Positions 1 through 9,764 of a stretch of 64,000 nt of DNA are shown piece after piece. Both the position numbers and the translations under genes were made by a program. Positions within the stretch are counted from its first letter, which is position 1; each line of letters begins with the position of its first letter. Source of the stretch: Nocardia carnea (lineage in GTDB: Bacteria > Actinomycetota > Actinomycetes > Mycobacteriales > Mycobacteriaceae); the NCBI RefSeq assembly GCF_029868855.1, contig NZ_JARWOV010000111.1:1-64000 (forward strand), given 5' to 3'. The notes beneath the pieces were generated by a model. It was given only the letters and a program-made list of their open reading frames with translations, was not told the origin of the DNA and made no database searches.

Positions 1-762
1 CCCGAGCAGGCGCGCGCTGGCCGGGGCTATCTGCCCGGCCACCGTGTAGCGCTCGGGGGCCAGCCCCCAGCTTAAACCCGCCGGGCGGGTGCGGGGCCGC
101 GCGATGCGCGCGTCCTCCGGGATCCAGGTGTCGATGCTCACCGCGGCGGTGTCCAGGGGACCGGCACCGAGCTTTCGGTAGGGCTCGCCGACCTGCACCT
201 GTGATACCGGCACCACGGCCAGCGCGACATTGCCCGATTCGGTGGCCGGTTCGTCGCCGAGGCTGCGCCCGACGACGAACATGTAATCGGCGATCGGCGA
301 GAGCGAAACGAACTTCTTGTGCCCGACGACCCGGTAGCCGCCGCTCTCCGGCTCGATCCGGGTCCGGGCGTTCTGCAGGTCCGAGCCGCCGGATTCCTCC
401 GACGCCGCGATGCACAGCACTTTCTCGACCACGATCGCCTCCTCGGCGAGTTGCCGCAGGAAATCGGTGCGCCCGAATCGGCGGAGCACGGCGATCGCCG
501 AATCGTGCAGGCTCACTCCGACGCCGATGGCCGCCGAACCGAGCGCGCCGAGCTCGCGGGCCAGCGCGAAATGGTCGCCGAGGTCGGTGACCTTGCGGTC
601 GTTCCATTTCCGGGCGAACACGCCCTGGGCACCGAGATGGTCGAGCAGGACCCGCGGGAACTTGTTGTCCTGTTCGGCCTGTTCGGTCCACTCGACCACC
701 TGGGCGTCGAAGGCGCGGGCGAGCAGATCGGAATACGAGCCGGCGGGCGCGGCGACGGTCAT
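1..762 (-). CDS. Acyl-CoA/acyl-ACP dehydrogenase, partial (C-terminus off the left edge)
   Basis: The reverse strand from an ATG at 762 stays open to base 1, giving the first 254 residues of a protein that continues outside the window. The family signatures CIAASEESGGSDLQ and a following VVGHKKFVSLSP segment match the substrate/FAD-binding middle domain of acyl-CoA dehydrogenases (FadE). The ATG overlaps the stop of the upstream acyl carrier protein gene (ATGA), so the two are translationally coupled. In mycobactin biosynthesis MbtN (a FadE14-type dehydrogenase) introduces the alpha,beta double bond into an acyl chain held on the carrier MbtL. The same ACP plus dehydrogenase pairing here suggests that this enzyme desaturates the siderophore's fatty acyl group; that role is inferred. 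Confidence 0.85.
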   Translation of the reverse strand, partial: MTVAAPAGSYSDLLARAFDAQVVEWTEQAEQDNKFPRVLLDHLGAQGVFARKWNDRKVTDLGDHFALARELGALGSAAIGVGVSLHDSAIAVLRRFGRTDFLRQLAEEAIVVEKVLCIAASEESGGSDLQNARTRIEPESGGYRVVGHKKFVSLSPIADYMFVVGRSLGDEPATESGNVALAVVPVSQVQVGEPYRKLGAGPLDTAAVSIDTWIPEDARIARPRTRPAGLSWGLAPERYTVAGQIAPASARLLG

Positions 763-1007
763 GCGGATGCGCCGGACTTGGCGCGGATCAGGTCCTCCAG
801 ATCACCGACCGACGCGGCCTCGGCCATCTCCCGCTCGGTGAGTTTGACGCCCAGGCGCTCTTCGATGGCTACGACGCCGATGGCGAAGGCGACCGAGTCG
901 ATACCGAGGTCCTCGACCAGGAGCGATTCCCGGTCGAGGTCGGTGAGCGACAGGTCGAGATCTTCTTCCAGAATGCTGTGCAGCACGTCGCGAATTCGGT
1001 CGGACAT
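759..1007 (-). CDS. Acyl carrier protein (MbtL-like)
   Basis: An 82-residue acidic protein with the phosphopantetheine attachment motif LGIDSVAF (Ser38), the usual length and helical pattern for a free-standing ACP. It lies between the hydroxylase gene (170 bp upstream) and the acyl-CoA dehydrogenase, with which it overlaps by 4 bases. A ribosome binding site GAGGAG lies just before the ATG at 1007. By analogy with MbtL in mycobactin synthesis it should carry the long acyl chain that is desaturated and then moved to a hydroxylamine nitrogen by an N-acyltransferase. The matching transferase in this locus is the C-terminal domain of the NRPS at 9761-13765. Confidence 0.88.
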   Translation of the reverse strand: MSDRIRDVLHSILEEDLDLSLTDLDRESLLVEDLGIDSVAFAIGVVAIEERLGVKLTEREMAEAASVGDLEDLIRAKSGASA

Positions 1008-1057
1008 CTAGAAACTCCTCATTGAATATTCGGATCCGCCGGCGCGGGGCCGGCGTT

Positions 1058-1082
1058 GTCCCTCTGGTGAGACCGGAGGGAC
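1058..1082 (-). other. RNA hairpin in the hydroxylase-ACP gap
   Basis: Seven-base perfect arms GTCCCTC (1058-1064) and GAGGGAC (1076-1082) enclose an 11-base loop. A second GC-rich inverted repeat (GCCGG/CCGGC) lies at about 1039-1055. No T-run follows, so an RNA-processing or attenuation element between nmo and the ACP pair is more likely than a full terminator. This 170-bp gap is the largest between genes 1-9 of the leftward operon. Confidence 0.4.
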
Positions 1083-1177
1083 GCCACTGGTGGTGAGCGT
1101 CCGGCGAACCGGCACGGCGACCGTGCACGGCCTCGGACGCACAGGGCGAGGCATAGCTGACAAAGGGTGCCGGCCCC

Positions 1178-2491
1178 CTATTCGACGACCTCCTCGCCGG
1201 TGACCCCGAAGCTGGTGAACGCGGTATTCCGCGGAATGCGATAGACCTCGCGCCCGGTCACGGTGTTGAGGATCTTGGCGTTGCGCACAGCACCGATGTC
1301 CAGGTTCGGCGCGGAGACACCGTGGCTGTGTTCCTCGGCATTGGCCACGAACAACCGGCCCCGCAGCGCGTCGTCGGCGCTCACCGCATGGTTGTTCTCG
1401 ACCACCAGACGGCCGCGCGAATCACGTCGCAGGTGCTCTTCCACCGGACCGAGGAAGTCGGTCCTGCGGGGCCGGTAACCGGTGGCCGCGATAACCAGGT
1501 CGGTGGTGTGTGCGATCTTCAGTCCGGTGTCCCGGTGCTCGCCCCGGACCCGGAGGCGGCCGTCGGGCAGCGTATCGAGTCCCTCGACCGCGACACCGTT
1601 ACGCAGCTCCACCGGCTGCGGCTTCTCCAGCAACTGACGTCGGTAGAGCAGATCGTGCAGGCGTTCCAAGGTATCGGTGGAGACGCCCTTGTGGAACTGC
1701 CAGTGCCCGGCCCGCACTCGATCGCGGGTGGCCTCCGGCAGGCTGTGGAAGTAGTCCATGTACGCCGGCGTGGTCATTTCCAAGGACAGCTTGGTGAAAT
1801 CCAATGGCGCGAACCACGGGGTGCGGGTCCACCAGCGCACAGCCGGACCGCCGCGAAGATTCTCTTCCAGCAGGTCGATGACGATTTCTGCGCCGGACTG
1901 ACCGGAGCCGATCACGGTCACGGCCGCCGCGCAATGAGCGGTGTCGCGGTGGTACAGGTAGTGCGCGCTGTGTACCACCGCGGAGGATTCGGTCGAAAGC
2001 GGCTGCGGGATGGACGGTTCGGTTCCCACACCGACTACCACATGCTCTGCGTACAGCATCGAGGTGGTGCCGCGACCGGACAGCGACACCTCGAAGTGCC
2101 CGCGGTCGCCGTCCCAGCGCACTGCGTCCACGGTGGTACCGAACCGCAGCGAGTCCAGCTTCCCGGCTGCCCACAGCAGGTACGCCTCGTACTCGCGGCG
2201 GGTCGGGAACCAGTCCTCACGCACCAGGAACGGGTACAGGCGGTCGACGTCGGCCAGATAGGCCAGGAACGACAGCGGGTGCGTCGGATCGACCAGGGAG
2301 ACCAGATCGGACAGGAAACTGACCTGTAGTTTCGCCTCGTCGAAGAGGAGGCCGGGATGCCAGCGGAATTCCTCGGCGGAGTCGACCACGAGGATGTCGA
2401 GGCCGTCGACCGTCGAGGCCATGGCCGCCAACGACAGGTTGAACGGCCCGCAGCCGATACCCAGTACGTCGACTTTCCGGATATCACTCAT
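1178..2491 (-). CDS. L-lysine/cadaverine N-hydroxylase (siderophore N-monooxygenase)
   Basis: A 437-residue flavoprotein of the IucD/MbtG/DesB family. Near the N-terminus is the FAD-binding motif GIGCGPFNLSLAAM (about residues 11-24), and VIGSGQSGAEIVIDLL (about 190-205) is the NADPH-binding site; the family's ATGY motif is seen as VIAATGYRPR. These enzymes hydroxylate the terminal amine of ornithine, lysine or cadaverine to build hydroxamates. The ATG at 2491 lies inside the end of the decarboxylase gene (8-base overlap), so the two are coupled. The decarboxylase next door argues for cadaverine, as in desferrioxamine synthesis (DesA/DesB), rather than lysine as in mycobactin; the sequence alone cannot settle the substrate. 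Confidence 0.9.
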   Translation of the reverse strand: MSDIRKVDVLGIGCGPFNLSLAAMASTVDGLDILVVDSAEEFRWHPGLLFDEAKLQVSFLSDLVSLVDPTHPLSFLAYLADVDRLYPFLVREDWFPTRREYEAYLLWAAGKLDSLRFGTTVDAVRWDGDRGHFEVSLSGRGTTSMLYAEHVVVGVGTEPSIPQPLSTESSAVVHSAHYLYHRDTAHCAAAVTVIGSGQSGAEIVIDLLEENLRGGPAVRWWTRTPWFAPLDFTKLSLEMTTPAYMDYFHSLPEATRDRVRAGHWQFHKGVSTDTLERLHDLLYRRQLLEKPQPVELRNGVAVEGLDTLPDGRLRVRGEHRDTGLKIAHTTDLVIAATGYRPRRTDFLGPVEEHLRRDSRGRLVVENNHAVSADDALRGRLFVANAEEHSHGVSAPNLDIGAVRNAKILNTVTGREVYRIPRNTAFTSFGVTGEEVVE

Positions 2492-4025
2492 GGATCTTCA
2501 CCATCTCGTCGTGATCGCGACGCAGACCTTCGGACTCCACTTCCAGCCCGATACGCAGCAGTTCGTCGAACAGGGCATCGATATCCTGCTCGGTGGTTTC
2601 CGGGTTGAGCAGGGTGAGCTTCACACAGGTCCGCGGCTCGCCCTCGCCGTGGACGGATACTCGGGTACGGCCGATGAGCGCCTTACCGGTACTGATCAGG
2701 CGACGGCGCAGTTCCCCGTTCACCTGGTCGAGGTCGAGATCCTCGCAGCGGTAGCGGAACACGACCGTGGTCATGGTGACGGGTGCGACGAGCTCGAGCT
2801 GCGGTTCGGTCACGATACGACGCTCGGCATGGCGGGCGAGATCGTGGCAGGTGTCGAGCATCGCGCCCAGTCCGCTGCGGCCGTAGGCGAGAAAGGTGGC
2901 CAGGACCTTGAGCACATCGGGGCGGCGCGTGGTCTGCAAGGTCTGGCCGAGCAGACCGCCGAAGCCGGCCTCGATATCGTCGTCCGGGTTGAGGTAGGCC
3001 ACCGACCGGTTCAGCGCGGAGAATCGCTGCTGATCGGCCAGCAGCAGCACACTGGCGGCGGCCGGTTGCCAGCCGACCTTGTGCAGGTCCAGTGTCACCG
3101 AGTCGGCCCGTTCGAGGCCGGTGAGCAGCCCGGCGAGCTTATCGGAGAACAACGTGCCGAAACCGTATGCGGCATCGACGTGCAGCCAGACGTCGTGGCG
3201 CGCCGCGATACGGGCGATCTCCGGCAACGGATCGACGGAACCGAAGTCGGTGGTCCCTGCCGTGGCCACGATCGCAACCGGGGTGTGACTCTCGGCGAGC
3301 CCGGTGAGCAACTCGTCGAGGGCCTCCGGGATCATCCGGTGCGCGGAATCGACCGGAACGCCGATCGCTGCACTCTCGCCGAGACCGAGTGCCGCGCACG
3401 CGCGGTGCACGGAGAAATGCGCGATCTGCGAACACAGCACCACCGGGCGGGGCAAACCGCTCACGCCGTTGCTGCGGGTATCGATGCCGAGCCGGGCGGC
3501 GCTGTAGTCGCGAGCGATCAGCAGCGCGAGCAGGTTCGAGTAGGAGCCACCGGGGCCGAAGACGCCACCGGACCTTTCGGTGAAACCGGCCAGCTTGGCG
3601 AGTGCGCTGACGGTCCATTTCTCGATGGCCAGCGTTGCCGGTCCCGAATCGTAGGTATCCAGCGAGGCGTTGGTGGCACTGGCCAGCGCATCGGCGATCA
3701 CCGCCACCCGCAGCGAGGGCGGCTGCAGGTGTGCCGCCGCATGCCGGTGGGTGAGGTCCAGGCCGTAGGCGGCGATCAGTTCGGCCACCCGGTTCAGCGC
3801 CGCGTCCTCCCCCGCCCCGTGGTGCGGAACCTGCTCCGGGCCCAGCTGCTCGGCCACGGCGTGGAGCACGGCAGCCGGATCTCCCCACGGCAGCGGTGCG
3901 CCGTGATGCCGGGATTCGACCGGACCGGCCAATTGCGCGAGGCCGTGGCCGATTGCCGTCCACCCATCTCCCGGCGTGGCGAACTTGGATCTCTGTCTTC
4001 GTGGGAATGCGATTTTCTCTGACAC
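2484..4025 (-). CDS. Group II PLP-dependent amino acid decarboxylase (probable lysine decarboxylase)
   Basis: A 513-residue pyridoxal-phosphate decarboxylase of the DDC/GAD/DesA type. The cofactor Lys is in DLHKVGWQPAAAS (about residue 330), preceded by a conserved VHVDAAYGFG segment. The N-terminal PLP-site stretch RSGGVFGPGGSYSNLLAL fits the family's T/S-SGGSxAN signature. In desferrioxamine pathways the homologous DesA converts lysine to cadaverine. Its overlap with the N-hydroxylase gene suggests it supplies the diamine that is then N-hydroxylated. Other diamine substrates (ornithine, 2,4-diaminobutyrate) remain possible. A 92-bp gap separates it from the condensation-domain gene upstream. 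Confidence 0.87.
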   Translation of the reverse strand: MSEKIAFPRRQRSKFATPGDGWTAIGHGLAQLAGPVESRHHGAPLPWGDPAAVLHAVAEQLGPEQVPHHGAGEDAALNRVAELIAAYGLDLTHRHAAAHLQPPSLRVAVIADALASATNASLDTYDSGPATLAIEKWTVSALAKLAGFTERSGGVFGPGGSYSNLLALLIARDYSAARLGIDTRSNGVSGLPRPVVLCSQIAHFSVHRACAALGLGESAAIGVPVDSAHRMIPEALDELLTGLAESHTPVAIVATAGTTDFGSVDPLPEIARIAARHDVWLHVDAAYGFGTLFSDKLAGLLTGLERADSVTLDLHKVGWQPAAASVLLLADQQRFSALNRSVAYLNPDDDIEAGFGGLLGQTLQTTRRPDVLKVLATFLAYGRSGLGAMLDTCHDLARHAERRIVTEPQLELVAPVTMTTVVFRYRCEDLDLDQVNGELRRRLISTGKALIGRTRVSVHGEGEPRTCVKLTLLNPETTEQDIDALFDELLRIGLEVESEGLRRDHDEMVKIHE

Positions 4026-4117
4026 GGGTAGCCCATCGACTCGGATATGGATAGCGACTGCGTTCGTCTTCCGTCCGTCCCCACGCGGCGCGGCGAAGCG
4101 GTTTTCGACTGTGTGAT

Positions 4118-5590
4118 CTAGGTGGTTGCGGCGGTGGTTTCGCGGACGGTCCGAACGAGTTCGTTCAGCGGGCGGTCCAACGCATGTGGAATAGCTGCGA
4201 CGATCGCGGAGACCACAACGCCCGCACTGCGGGCGAGATCGGGGCCGACCGCATCCGGCTGGTAATCGACCTCCAGGTGGACGCGTTCGTCGGCGCCGCG
4301 TTCGAAGGCCAGCGTGAGCGGATAGTTGCCGACGCCGTGGAATACGGATTCGTAGTTCACCGGGCCGCGATCCGGCACCGGGATGCCGCGCAGTGGCGCG
4401 TTCCGCACGGACGCCATGATCTCGGCGACAGGGAAGCGCCCGCCCGCGGTGCGCAGTGCGGTGAGCACGGTGCCGTAGTCGACAGTGGCGAACTCCATCG
4501 CCCGGTACACCACCGAAACCGCCGCGCGCAGTGAATCACGCACGCTCGCTGCCGGGTCGAAGCGGAAGCGCATCGGGACGATGTTGCCGCTGTAACCGAC
4601 CCGGTCGGGGCCGTCATCGGGGTCACGGTTGTCGGCGGGCACGAGCAGGACGTGGTCGGCGGCGCCGGTGAGCGCGTACACGCTCACGGCGCATACTCCG
4701 ATGAGAAGTGCGTTGAGGGTGGCGCCGGCTTCGCGGGCGACACCGTCCAACGCCTCGATGCCCGCGGGCTCGATCGGTGTTCCGAGGCGGATACCGGCGG
4801 CATCGACGAGCGGTGCGAGCCAGCTCTGCTCGGCGCTGTCACCGGGCAACTCACCCGACAGCGGGTACCGGACGTCGGCGGCCGCCCAGGTGTCCTGGGC
4901 GTGCCGCAGTGCCCGGTCGATCTCGTCGGGACTCGCGACCGTCGCAGGGCGGGCCGGCCGGCCGGTGACGGCGGGCCAGGAACCGGAGACCAGCGTACCC
5001 AGCAGCAATGGCCAGGAGGTGTCGTCCACAGCGAGGTGATGGACGACCAGCGCCACCGTGACCGCACCGTCGGCATCCGCGAAGATCCGCGCCCGCAACG
5101 GCGGCTCCCTGGTCAGGTCGAACGGCGCCTGCGCCAATGCTTCGGCCGCCGCTCGGATCTGCTCGCGGCCGATCGGTGTGCCTGTAGCGGTGAGTGCGGC
5201 GTGCGGTGGCAGTGTGCCCCATTCCCAGACGGCGCCGGGCTCGGCCCAGCGGCCGGTGTGCTCGATGGCCTCCCGGCGCGGATCGCCCGCTGCCCCGGTG
5301 ACGATCACCGAGCTGAGCACCGCCGCATTACGCACCATGACCTCGAACGCGGCGATCACCGAGCCGATCGTATGGGAGCCGGTGAAATCCAGGATGAGGC
5401 CGATATTGTGGGATATCGAATCCGGGTCGAGCTGGTAGATCTTCCACATCCGGCGTTCGGCGACGGCGAGACCGCCGGTGGAAACCGTCTCGGCGGTCGC
5501 GGGGCTCGCCGCCGGACCGGCGCCGGCTCCCGCGACAGCCAGGCGCCGGCGCAGGACTTCCAGTCGCGCGTCGGTCAGTAGGTTCGTCAT
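4118..5590 (-). CDS. Free-standing NRPS condensation-domain protein
   Basis: A 490-residue protein consisting of one condensation domain. The active-site motif is [12 protein letters not shown], matching HHxxxDG with a D in the last position, and a latch-like region [11 protein letters not shown]-type sequence (seen as [14 protein letters not shown]) lies in the C-terminal half. No carrier or adenylation domain is attached. The ATG at 5590 overlaps the stop of the acylase gene (ATGA). It probably forms the amide between the aryl-oxazoline held on the NRPS carrier and a free diamine or hydroxamate amine, taking the place of a terminating thioesterase, which the NRPS lacks. That role is inferred. 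Confidence 0.85.
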   Translation of the reverse strand: MTNLLTDARLEVLRRRLAVAGAGAGPAASPATAETVSTGGLAVAERRMWKIYQLDPDSISHNIGLILDFTGSHTIGSVIAAFEVMVRNAAVLSSVIVTGAAGDPRREAIEHTGRWAEPGAVWEWGTLPPHAALTATGTPIGREQIRAAAEALAQAPFDLTREPPLRARIFADADGAVTVALVVHHLAVDDTSWPLLLGTLVSGSWPAVTGRPARPATVASPDEIDRALRHAQDTWAAADVRYPLSGELPGDSAEQSWLAPLVDAAGIRLGTPIEPAGIEALDGVAREAGATLNALLIGVCAVSVYALTGAADHVLLVPADNRDPDDGPDRVGYSGNIVPMRFRFDPAASVRDSLRAAVSVVYRAMEFATVDYGTVLTALRTAGGRFPVAEIMASVRNAPLRGIPVPDRGPVNYESVFHGVGNYPLTLAFERGADERVHLEVDYQPDAVGPDLARSAGVVVSAIVAAIPHALDRPLNELVRTVRETTAATT

Positions 5591-7935
5591 ATTTCTTCCT
5601 GCTTCGGGGACTGCTCAGCTGTTGCGGGCACTGCGTGTGCGAGCCGCAACGTCCCGGCGATCCGGGTGAATTCGTCGCGCCGCACCGCGGTTGCCCGCAG
5701 CGTCGTCCAGTCGCTGACGATGTCGATCAGCTCGCCCTGTGCCCAGAGCGGCGCCTGATCCTCGAACCAGGCGGAACGTGGATCGCCGCTCACGCCCAGC
5801 GGCACGATCCACCGGCTCGCGTCACGGTCGGCCAGGTCCCATGCATAGCGAGCGGCCGATCCGACGCCGCAGGCATGGGAGAAGCCCACCGCACTGCCAT
5901 TGGCCATGACGCACTCAGCATCCCCGCCCAGCGGTTGTGGTCGCGGGCGGAGCTGCCGTGCGACCTCGGGGTGCTTCGGTGTCGCGCCGACGAGGTCCCA
6001 CCCGTGGATCGGAGCGAGTACATGCACACTCCCCCACGTCGGAAGCTGCGCTTCGGCGCCGGCAGCTTCCGCGACCGTTTCGAGTGCGCCGGTGACCAGC
6101 CGGGTGATATCCACGCCCAGCACCCCGGCACCGGCGACCACCGATTCCAGTGCGGCCGCGATCCGGGTCTGCGCCACGAACCACGGGGTGAAGGTGGCGC
6201 CGAAACCGTGCGGCGCGGCGAGCCCGGACAGCGCGGGGTCCGCGGCGATCGCCCGGACCAGGTGAGCTCGCACTTCGGCGAACAGATACGCCTCGGTACT
6301 GGCGGCGTGCATCCGGCGGTCCCATTCCAGCAGCCGTCCACGCAACCGGTCGGCGCCCGCACTCAGCCCGGTCAGCGGCGGTAGCAGGCGCAACAATGCG
6401 TCGGCCGCACCGTTGTGCACATCGGCATGGACGCGTTCGCAATCGGCCACCGTCATGGCCGGTGCGTCCGCGAGGAGAGCATCGATGCGGTCGGCTCGAT
6501 GTGGCGGCACGGTCTCGGTGGTGGTCGGCTGCAGCGGAATCGTCTCCGGGATGCGCTGGTTGGCGATCACCGAATAGCCGGGCACGAGGGCATCGAACTG
6601 CTCGTCGCGTACCGACTCGGTGACGTATCCACGCCACTGGTAGCGCTCGTCCCAGCCGGGCACCGGCAGCCAGTAGTTCTCCGGGGCCCGCCGTGGGAAC
6701 TTTCCGGTGACGTGGTGGGTGAGCCGCCCGGCGGCGTCGGCGACGACGATCCGGTTGACGGGCTCGACCCACCGGGTGAGGGCTCGTTCCACATCGGCGG
6801 TGTTCTCGGCGAACAGCACATCCAGTGCGGCGTCGAAAGTAGTCCCGGGGTCGGTGAGCATGGGCGTGCGCAGGCTCACCGCGAACGAGGCGTCCGGACC
6901 GCCGAATACGACCGCGCCGTTCCCCGTGGTGATGATCTCGATCTCGACCGGGTCGCCGTCACGCACGAGAATCCGCTCGGTTCTGGTCTCGGCCGGGCGG
7001 CGGCCGGTGGCGGTGTCCGCGAGCACGTCGGTCTCGGCCCGGGTGAGGCGTTCGATATAGAGATCCTGGTAGTCGGCCATCCCATTGGTGATGCCCCAGG
7101 CCACGGTGCCCGCGTGGGCGAAATGCGGCGTACCGGGTACCCCGGCGAAGGCGAAGCCGACAATGTCGAATTCCGGTGCCGCCAAATGGAACTGCTGGTA
7201 GATACCGGGCAGTTCCAGGAACCTGTGCGGGTCGCCGGCGATCACCGGCGCCCCGGTCGCGGTGCGGGCACCGGCGACGCCCCAGGCATTGCTACCGGAC
7301 AGGGCATCGCCGAACGACCGTGTCGCCGAGGCGCTCCGCTCGGGCCCGGCGGGGATATTCGCCAGCAGTTCGGTGAGGAACGCGTCGTCCGGATACTCGG
7401 GCACGGTGTCTCCGGCCGGATCCACGCCCTCGCAATCGAACAGGGTCAATGCGTCGCGGCCGAGTGCGCGCACCGCGTGCAATCGCCACAGCTTGGTGAG
7501 AAAACGGCCGAACAGGATGTGGTGCATGAGGAATACCGCGATCGGTGTCCACGGCTGCCAGGGCGCCGGACGATGCGCGAGTTCGGTCAGCTCCGGGGTA
7601 TCGGCCGTATCGAGAGTGCTGTTGACGCCATCGGCATAGGCCGCGAGAAGGGAGCGGCTACGCGCCGAGGAGGCCTGGTAGATCCGGCGGGCGGCACGTT
7701 CCATTCCGGAGCGGCGGGCAAACGCGTCCCATTCGACGGTGTCGGCACCGAAAACCTCGGCGGTGCGTCCTTCGGCGCGCAGCCGCAGGAATTCGATCTG
7801 CCAGGCGCGGTCGATACCGCACGCATATCCCTGACCGAACAGTGCGGCCTCGGCCGAATCCGCGGTGATATGCGGGATACCCCGTGGGTCCCGGATGATT
7901 TCCAGAGGGGGTCTGCCGTTGTCTGCGGTGCTCAC
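5587..7935 (-). CDS. Penicillin acylase family N-terminal-nucleophile hydrolase
   Basis: A 782-residue protein of the penicillin acylase/PvdQ family. The predicted autocleavage and catalytic serine is Ser215 in [11 protein letters not shown], with the family's NPH-type loop seen as IAGDPHRF and the downstream [16 protein letters not shown] segment. The short alpha chain (about 214 residues) followed by a long beta chain fits the family. No signal peptide is visible, unlike periplasmic PvdQ and secreted penicillin acylases, so it probably acts in the cytoplasm. The GTG start at 7935 was chosen because it overlaps the stop of the IucA-type gene (GTGA). PvdQ removes a fatty acyl group during pyoverdine maturation; here deacylation or acyl transfer on a siderophore intermediate is plausible but unproven. 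Confidence 0.87.
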   Translation of the reverse strand: MSTADNGRPPLEIIRDPRGIPHITADSAEAALFGQGYACGIDRAWQIEFLRLRAEGRTAEVFGADTVEWDAFARRSGMERAARRIYQASSARSRSLLAAYADGVNSTLDTADTPELTELAHRPAPWQPWTPIAVFLMHHILFGRFLTKLWRLHAVRALGRDALTLFDCEGVDPAGDTVPEYPDDAFLTELLANIPAGPERSASATRSFGDALSGSNAWGVAGARTATGAPVIAGDPHRFLELPGIYQQFHLAAPEFDIVGFAFAGVPGTPHFAHAGTVAWGITNGMADYQDLYIERLTRAETDVLADTATGRRPAETRTERILVRDGDPVEIEIITTGNGAVVFGGPDASFAVSLRTPMLTDPGTTFDAALDVLFAENTADVERALTRWVEPVNRIVVADAAGRLTHHVTGKFPRRAPENYWLPVPGWDERYQWRGYVTESVRDEQFDALVPGYSVIANQRIPETIPLQPTTTETVPPHRADRIDALLADAPAMTVADCERVHADVHNGAADALLRLLPPLTGLSAGADRLRGRLLEWDRRMHAASTEAYLFAEVRAHLVRAIAADPALSGLAAPHGFGATFTPWFVAQTRIAAALESVVAGAGVLGVDITRLVTGALETVAEAAGAEAQLPTWGSVHVLAPIHGWDLVGATPKHPEVARQLRPRPQPLGGDAECVMANGSAVGFSHACGVGSAARYAWDLADRDASRWIVPLGVSGDPRSAWFEDQAPLWAQGELIDIVSDWTTLRATAVRRDEFTRIAGTLRLAHAVPATAEQSPKQEEI

Positions 7936-9764
7936 GCGGCATGCACCTCCGCACCGGAGGCCGCCGCGGCCGCGGAACGATGCCCGGCGATGGGATTCAC
8001 CAGCGCATGCTCGTTGTCCACCAGCGTCGAGTACGAGTCGCCGAGGTTCACCATGCGTCTGTTGTTCGACAGTTGCAGGCGATTCATATGAATGGCCGGG
8101 AAGCTGGGCGCGAACAGATCCCATTTTTCGAAGCGATCGGCCAGATCCGGATGCCGGGCCTGGAATTCGGCGACGCTGTGCGCGACGGTGGCCCAGAACT
8201 CGCCGTCGGTGACCAGCCCGCTCTCGTGCAGCAGCAATGCGAGGTGGCGCAGGAAATCGTCGAACACATCCGAGAGCACACCCAGATTGCGGATTTCGTC
8301 GGCTTCCTCGGTCACCGCCCGACGGCAGGTCTCCGGAATATCGCCGGGGGCATCGAATATGCAGATCTCCTCACCGATGTCCTTGAGGATTGCGCGCACC
8401 GGTACCCCGCCGTCGAGTACGAGGATCAGGTTCTCGCCGTGCGGAGAGAACTTGAACTCGTAGCGATAGAGGAGATAGATGATCGGGTGCAGATAGGCCC
8501 GCAGATATCGGGCCAGCCACTCCTGCGCGGCAATACCCGATTTCCGGATGAACGCGCCGACCAGCGGGATACCGTCGTGGTCGATATGCAGCAGTGCTGC
8601 CATGGTGGTCAGCTGCTCGTGTTCGGCGACGCGGGCGATGGGACTTTCCCGCCACAGCGCGCTCAGCAGCTTGCGGTACTCCGAACCCGGCCGGGTGATC
8701 GCGGTGAACGTGGTGTTGCGATAGCCGATGGCGGCGACCTCGTAGATCATCTCGAAACCGATCGAGCCCAGATAAGGGTCGCCGTGTACCCGACTGCGGA
8801 CCCAGTCGTTGATCAGCGGGGTGGTGCGCATGTAGTCGGCGGACATACCTCGGGTGAAACCCATATTGACGATCGACAGCGCCGTTTTCACGTAGTGGCG
8901 CGTCGGAACCGACACATTGAACACGGTCCGGATGGACTGCTGCGGCTGGTACTGATCCGGTCCCGCGCCCAGCGGCACGATCCGGCCTTCCGCGATATCG
9001 ACCGCGTAGATCCGTGCGATCTTCTCCACCCACTGCCACGGATGTACCGGCATGTAGTAATAGGAGGCCGGGTCGAGCCCTTGCCCGGTGAGCACTCGAT
9101 CGAATCGGGCCAGGGTGTCCGCACCGAGTTCATCGCGCACCAGGCTGTCGTAGTCGATACCCGACATCGCGGCGAAATCGGTGTTCGCCCGCAGCACCGC
9201 GACCCAGGCCAGCGCGAAACGACCGCCCGACTCCGGTGCGTACCGCTCGATATCGTCGGCGCTGAATCCGAGCCGGCCCGCATTCGCGACAAGGCACGGA
9301 TGACCCTCGGTCATCGTCTTTTCGATGGTCTGGAAATCCGCGACCGCCAGGTCTGCCGCCGGGATACGCCGCGAATCGGGCCGATTCATACTGATCGACG
9401 CGGTGTTGGTGAGCTCCTCGAGGTATTCCGGGAGAGCGTCGATCGGGATGCCGAGGCTGCCGCTCAGATCGACGATCAGGTCGATCGAGTCGACAGGCAG
9501 TTGCTCGCCGTTACGGATTCGCCGCAGCGATGCCGCGTCGATACACCAGCTGTCGAGTGACAGAACCTCGGCGCGGAACCGATATTCGGTCTCGTGATCG
9601 TCGGAATGGACCACATACTCGCCCGGAGACAACTCGGCGGGCCGCACGAACCGTTCATGACAGAACTCGGCCAGTATCTTCCTGGCGAGCCGGGTGTTGT
9701 ACACCTGTCGGTACGAGTAAGCAGGAGCAGGCGCCTCGACGGCACCCCGGACATCGATACTCAC
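7932..9764 (-). CDS. IucA/IucC family siderophore synthetase (NIS, DesD-like)
   Basis: A 610-residue NRPS-independent siderophore synthetase. Visible family blocks are [26 protein letters not shown], the ATP-site stretch [19 protein letters not shown] and [12 protein letters not shown]. The C-terminal part resembles the FhuF-like ferric reductase region. These enzymes adenylate a carboxylate (citrate, or succinyl-hydroxycadaverine in DesD) and couple it to an amine or hydroxylamine. The GTG start at 9764 overlaps the NRPS stop. With the decarboxylase and N-hydroxylase it completes a desferrioxamine-like set, so it probably links N-succinyl-N-hydroxycadaverine to a second diamine; substrate assignment is inferred. 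Confidence 0.93.
   Translation of the reverse strand: MSIDVRGAVEAPAPAYSYRQVYNTRLARKILAEFCHERFVRPAELSPGEYVVHSDDHETEYRFRAEVLSLDSWCIDAASLRRIRNGEQLPVDSIDLIVDLSGSLGIPIDALPEYLEELTNTASISMNRPDSRRIPAADLAVADFQTIEKTMTEGHPCLVANAGRLGFSADDIERYAPESGGRFALAWVAVLRANTDFAAMSGIDYDSLVRDELGADTLARFDRVLTGQGLDPASYYYMPVHPWQWVEKIARIYAVDIAEGRIVPLGAGPDQYQPQQSIRTVFNVSVPTRHYVKTALSIVNMGFTRGMSADYMRTTPLINDWVRSRVHGDPYLGSIGFEMIYEVAAIGYRNTTFTAITRPGSEYRKLLSALWRESPIARVAEHEQLTTMAALLHIDHDGIPLVGAFIRKSGIAAQEWLARYLRAYLHPIIYLLYRYEFKFSPHGENLILVLDGGVPVRAILKDIGEEICIFDAPGDIPETCRRAVTEEADEIRNLGVLSDVFDDFLRHLALLLHESGLVTDGEFWATVAHSVAEFQARHPDLADRFEKWDLFAPSFPAIHMNRLQLSNNRRMVNLGDSYSTLVDNEHALVNPIAGHRSAAAAASGAEVHAA

Noticed and set aside
2394-4022. 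542-residue forward-strand frame opposite the decarboxylase
   Set aside because: Antisense shadow of a clear PLP decarboxylase; Arg/Gly/Gln-rich composition typical of high-GC mirror frames.
6415-8091. 558-residue forward-strand frame opposite the penicillin acylase
   Set aside because: Shadow frame: the opposite strand has intact family motifs and coupled overlaps.
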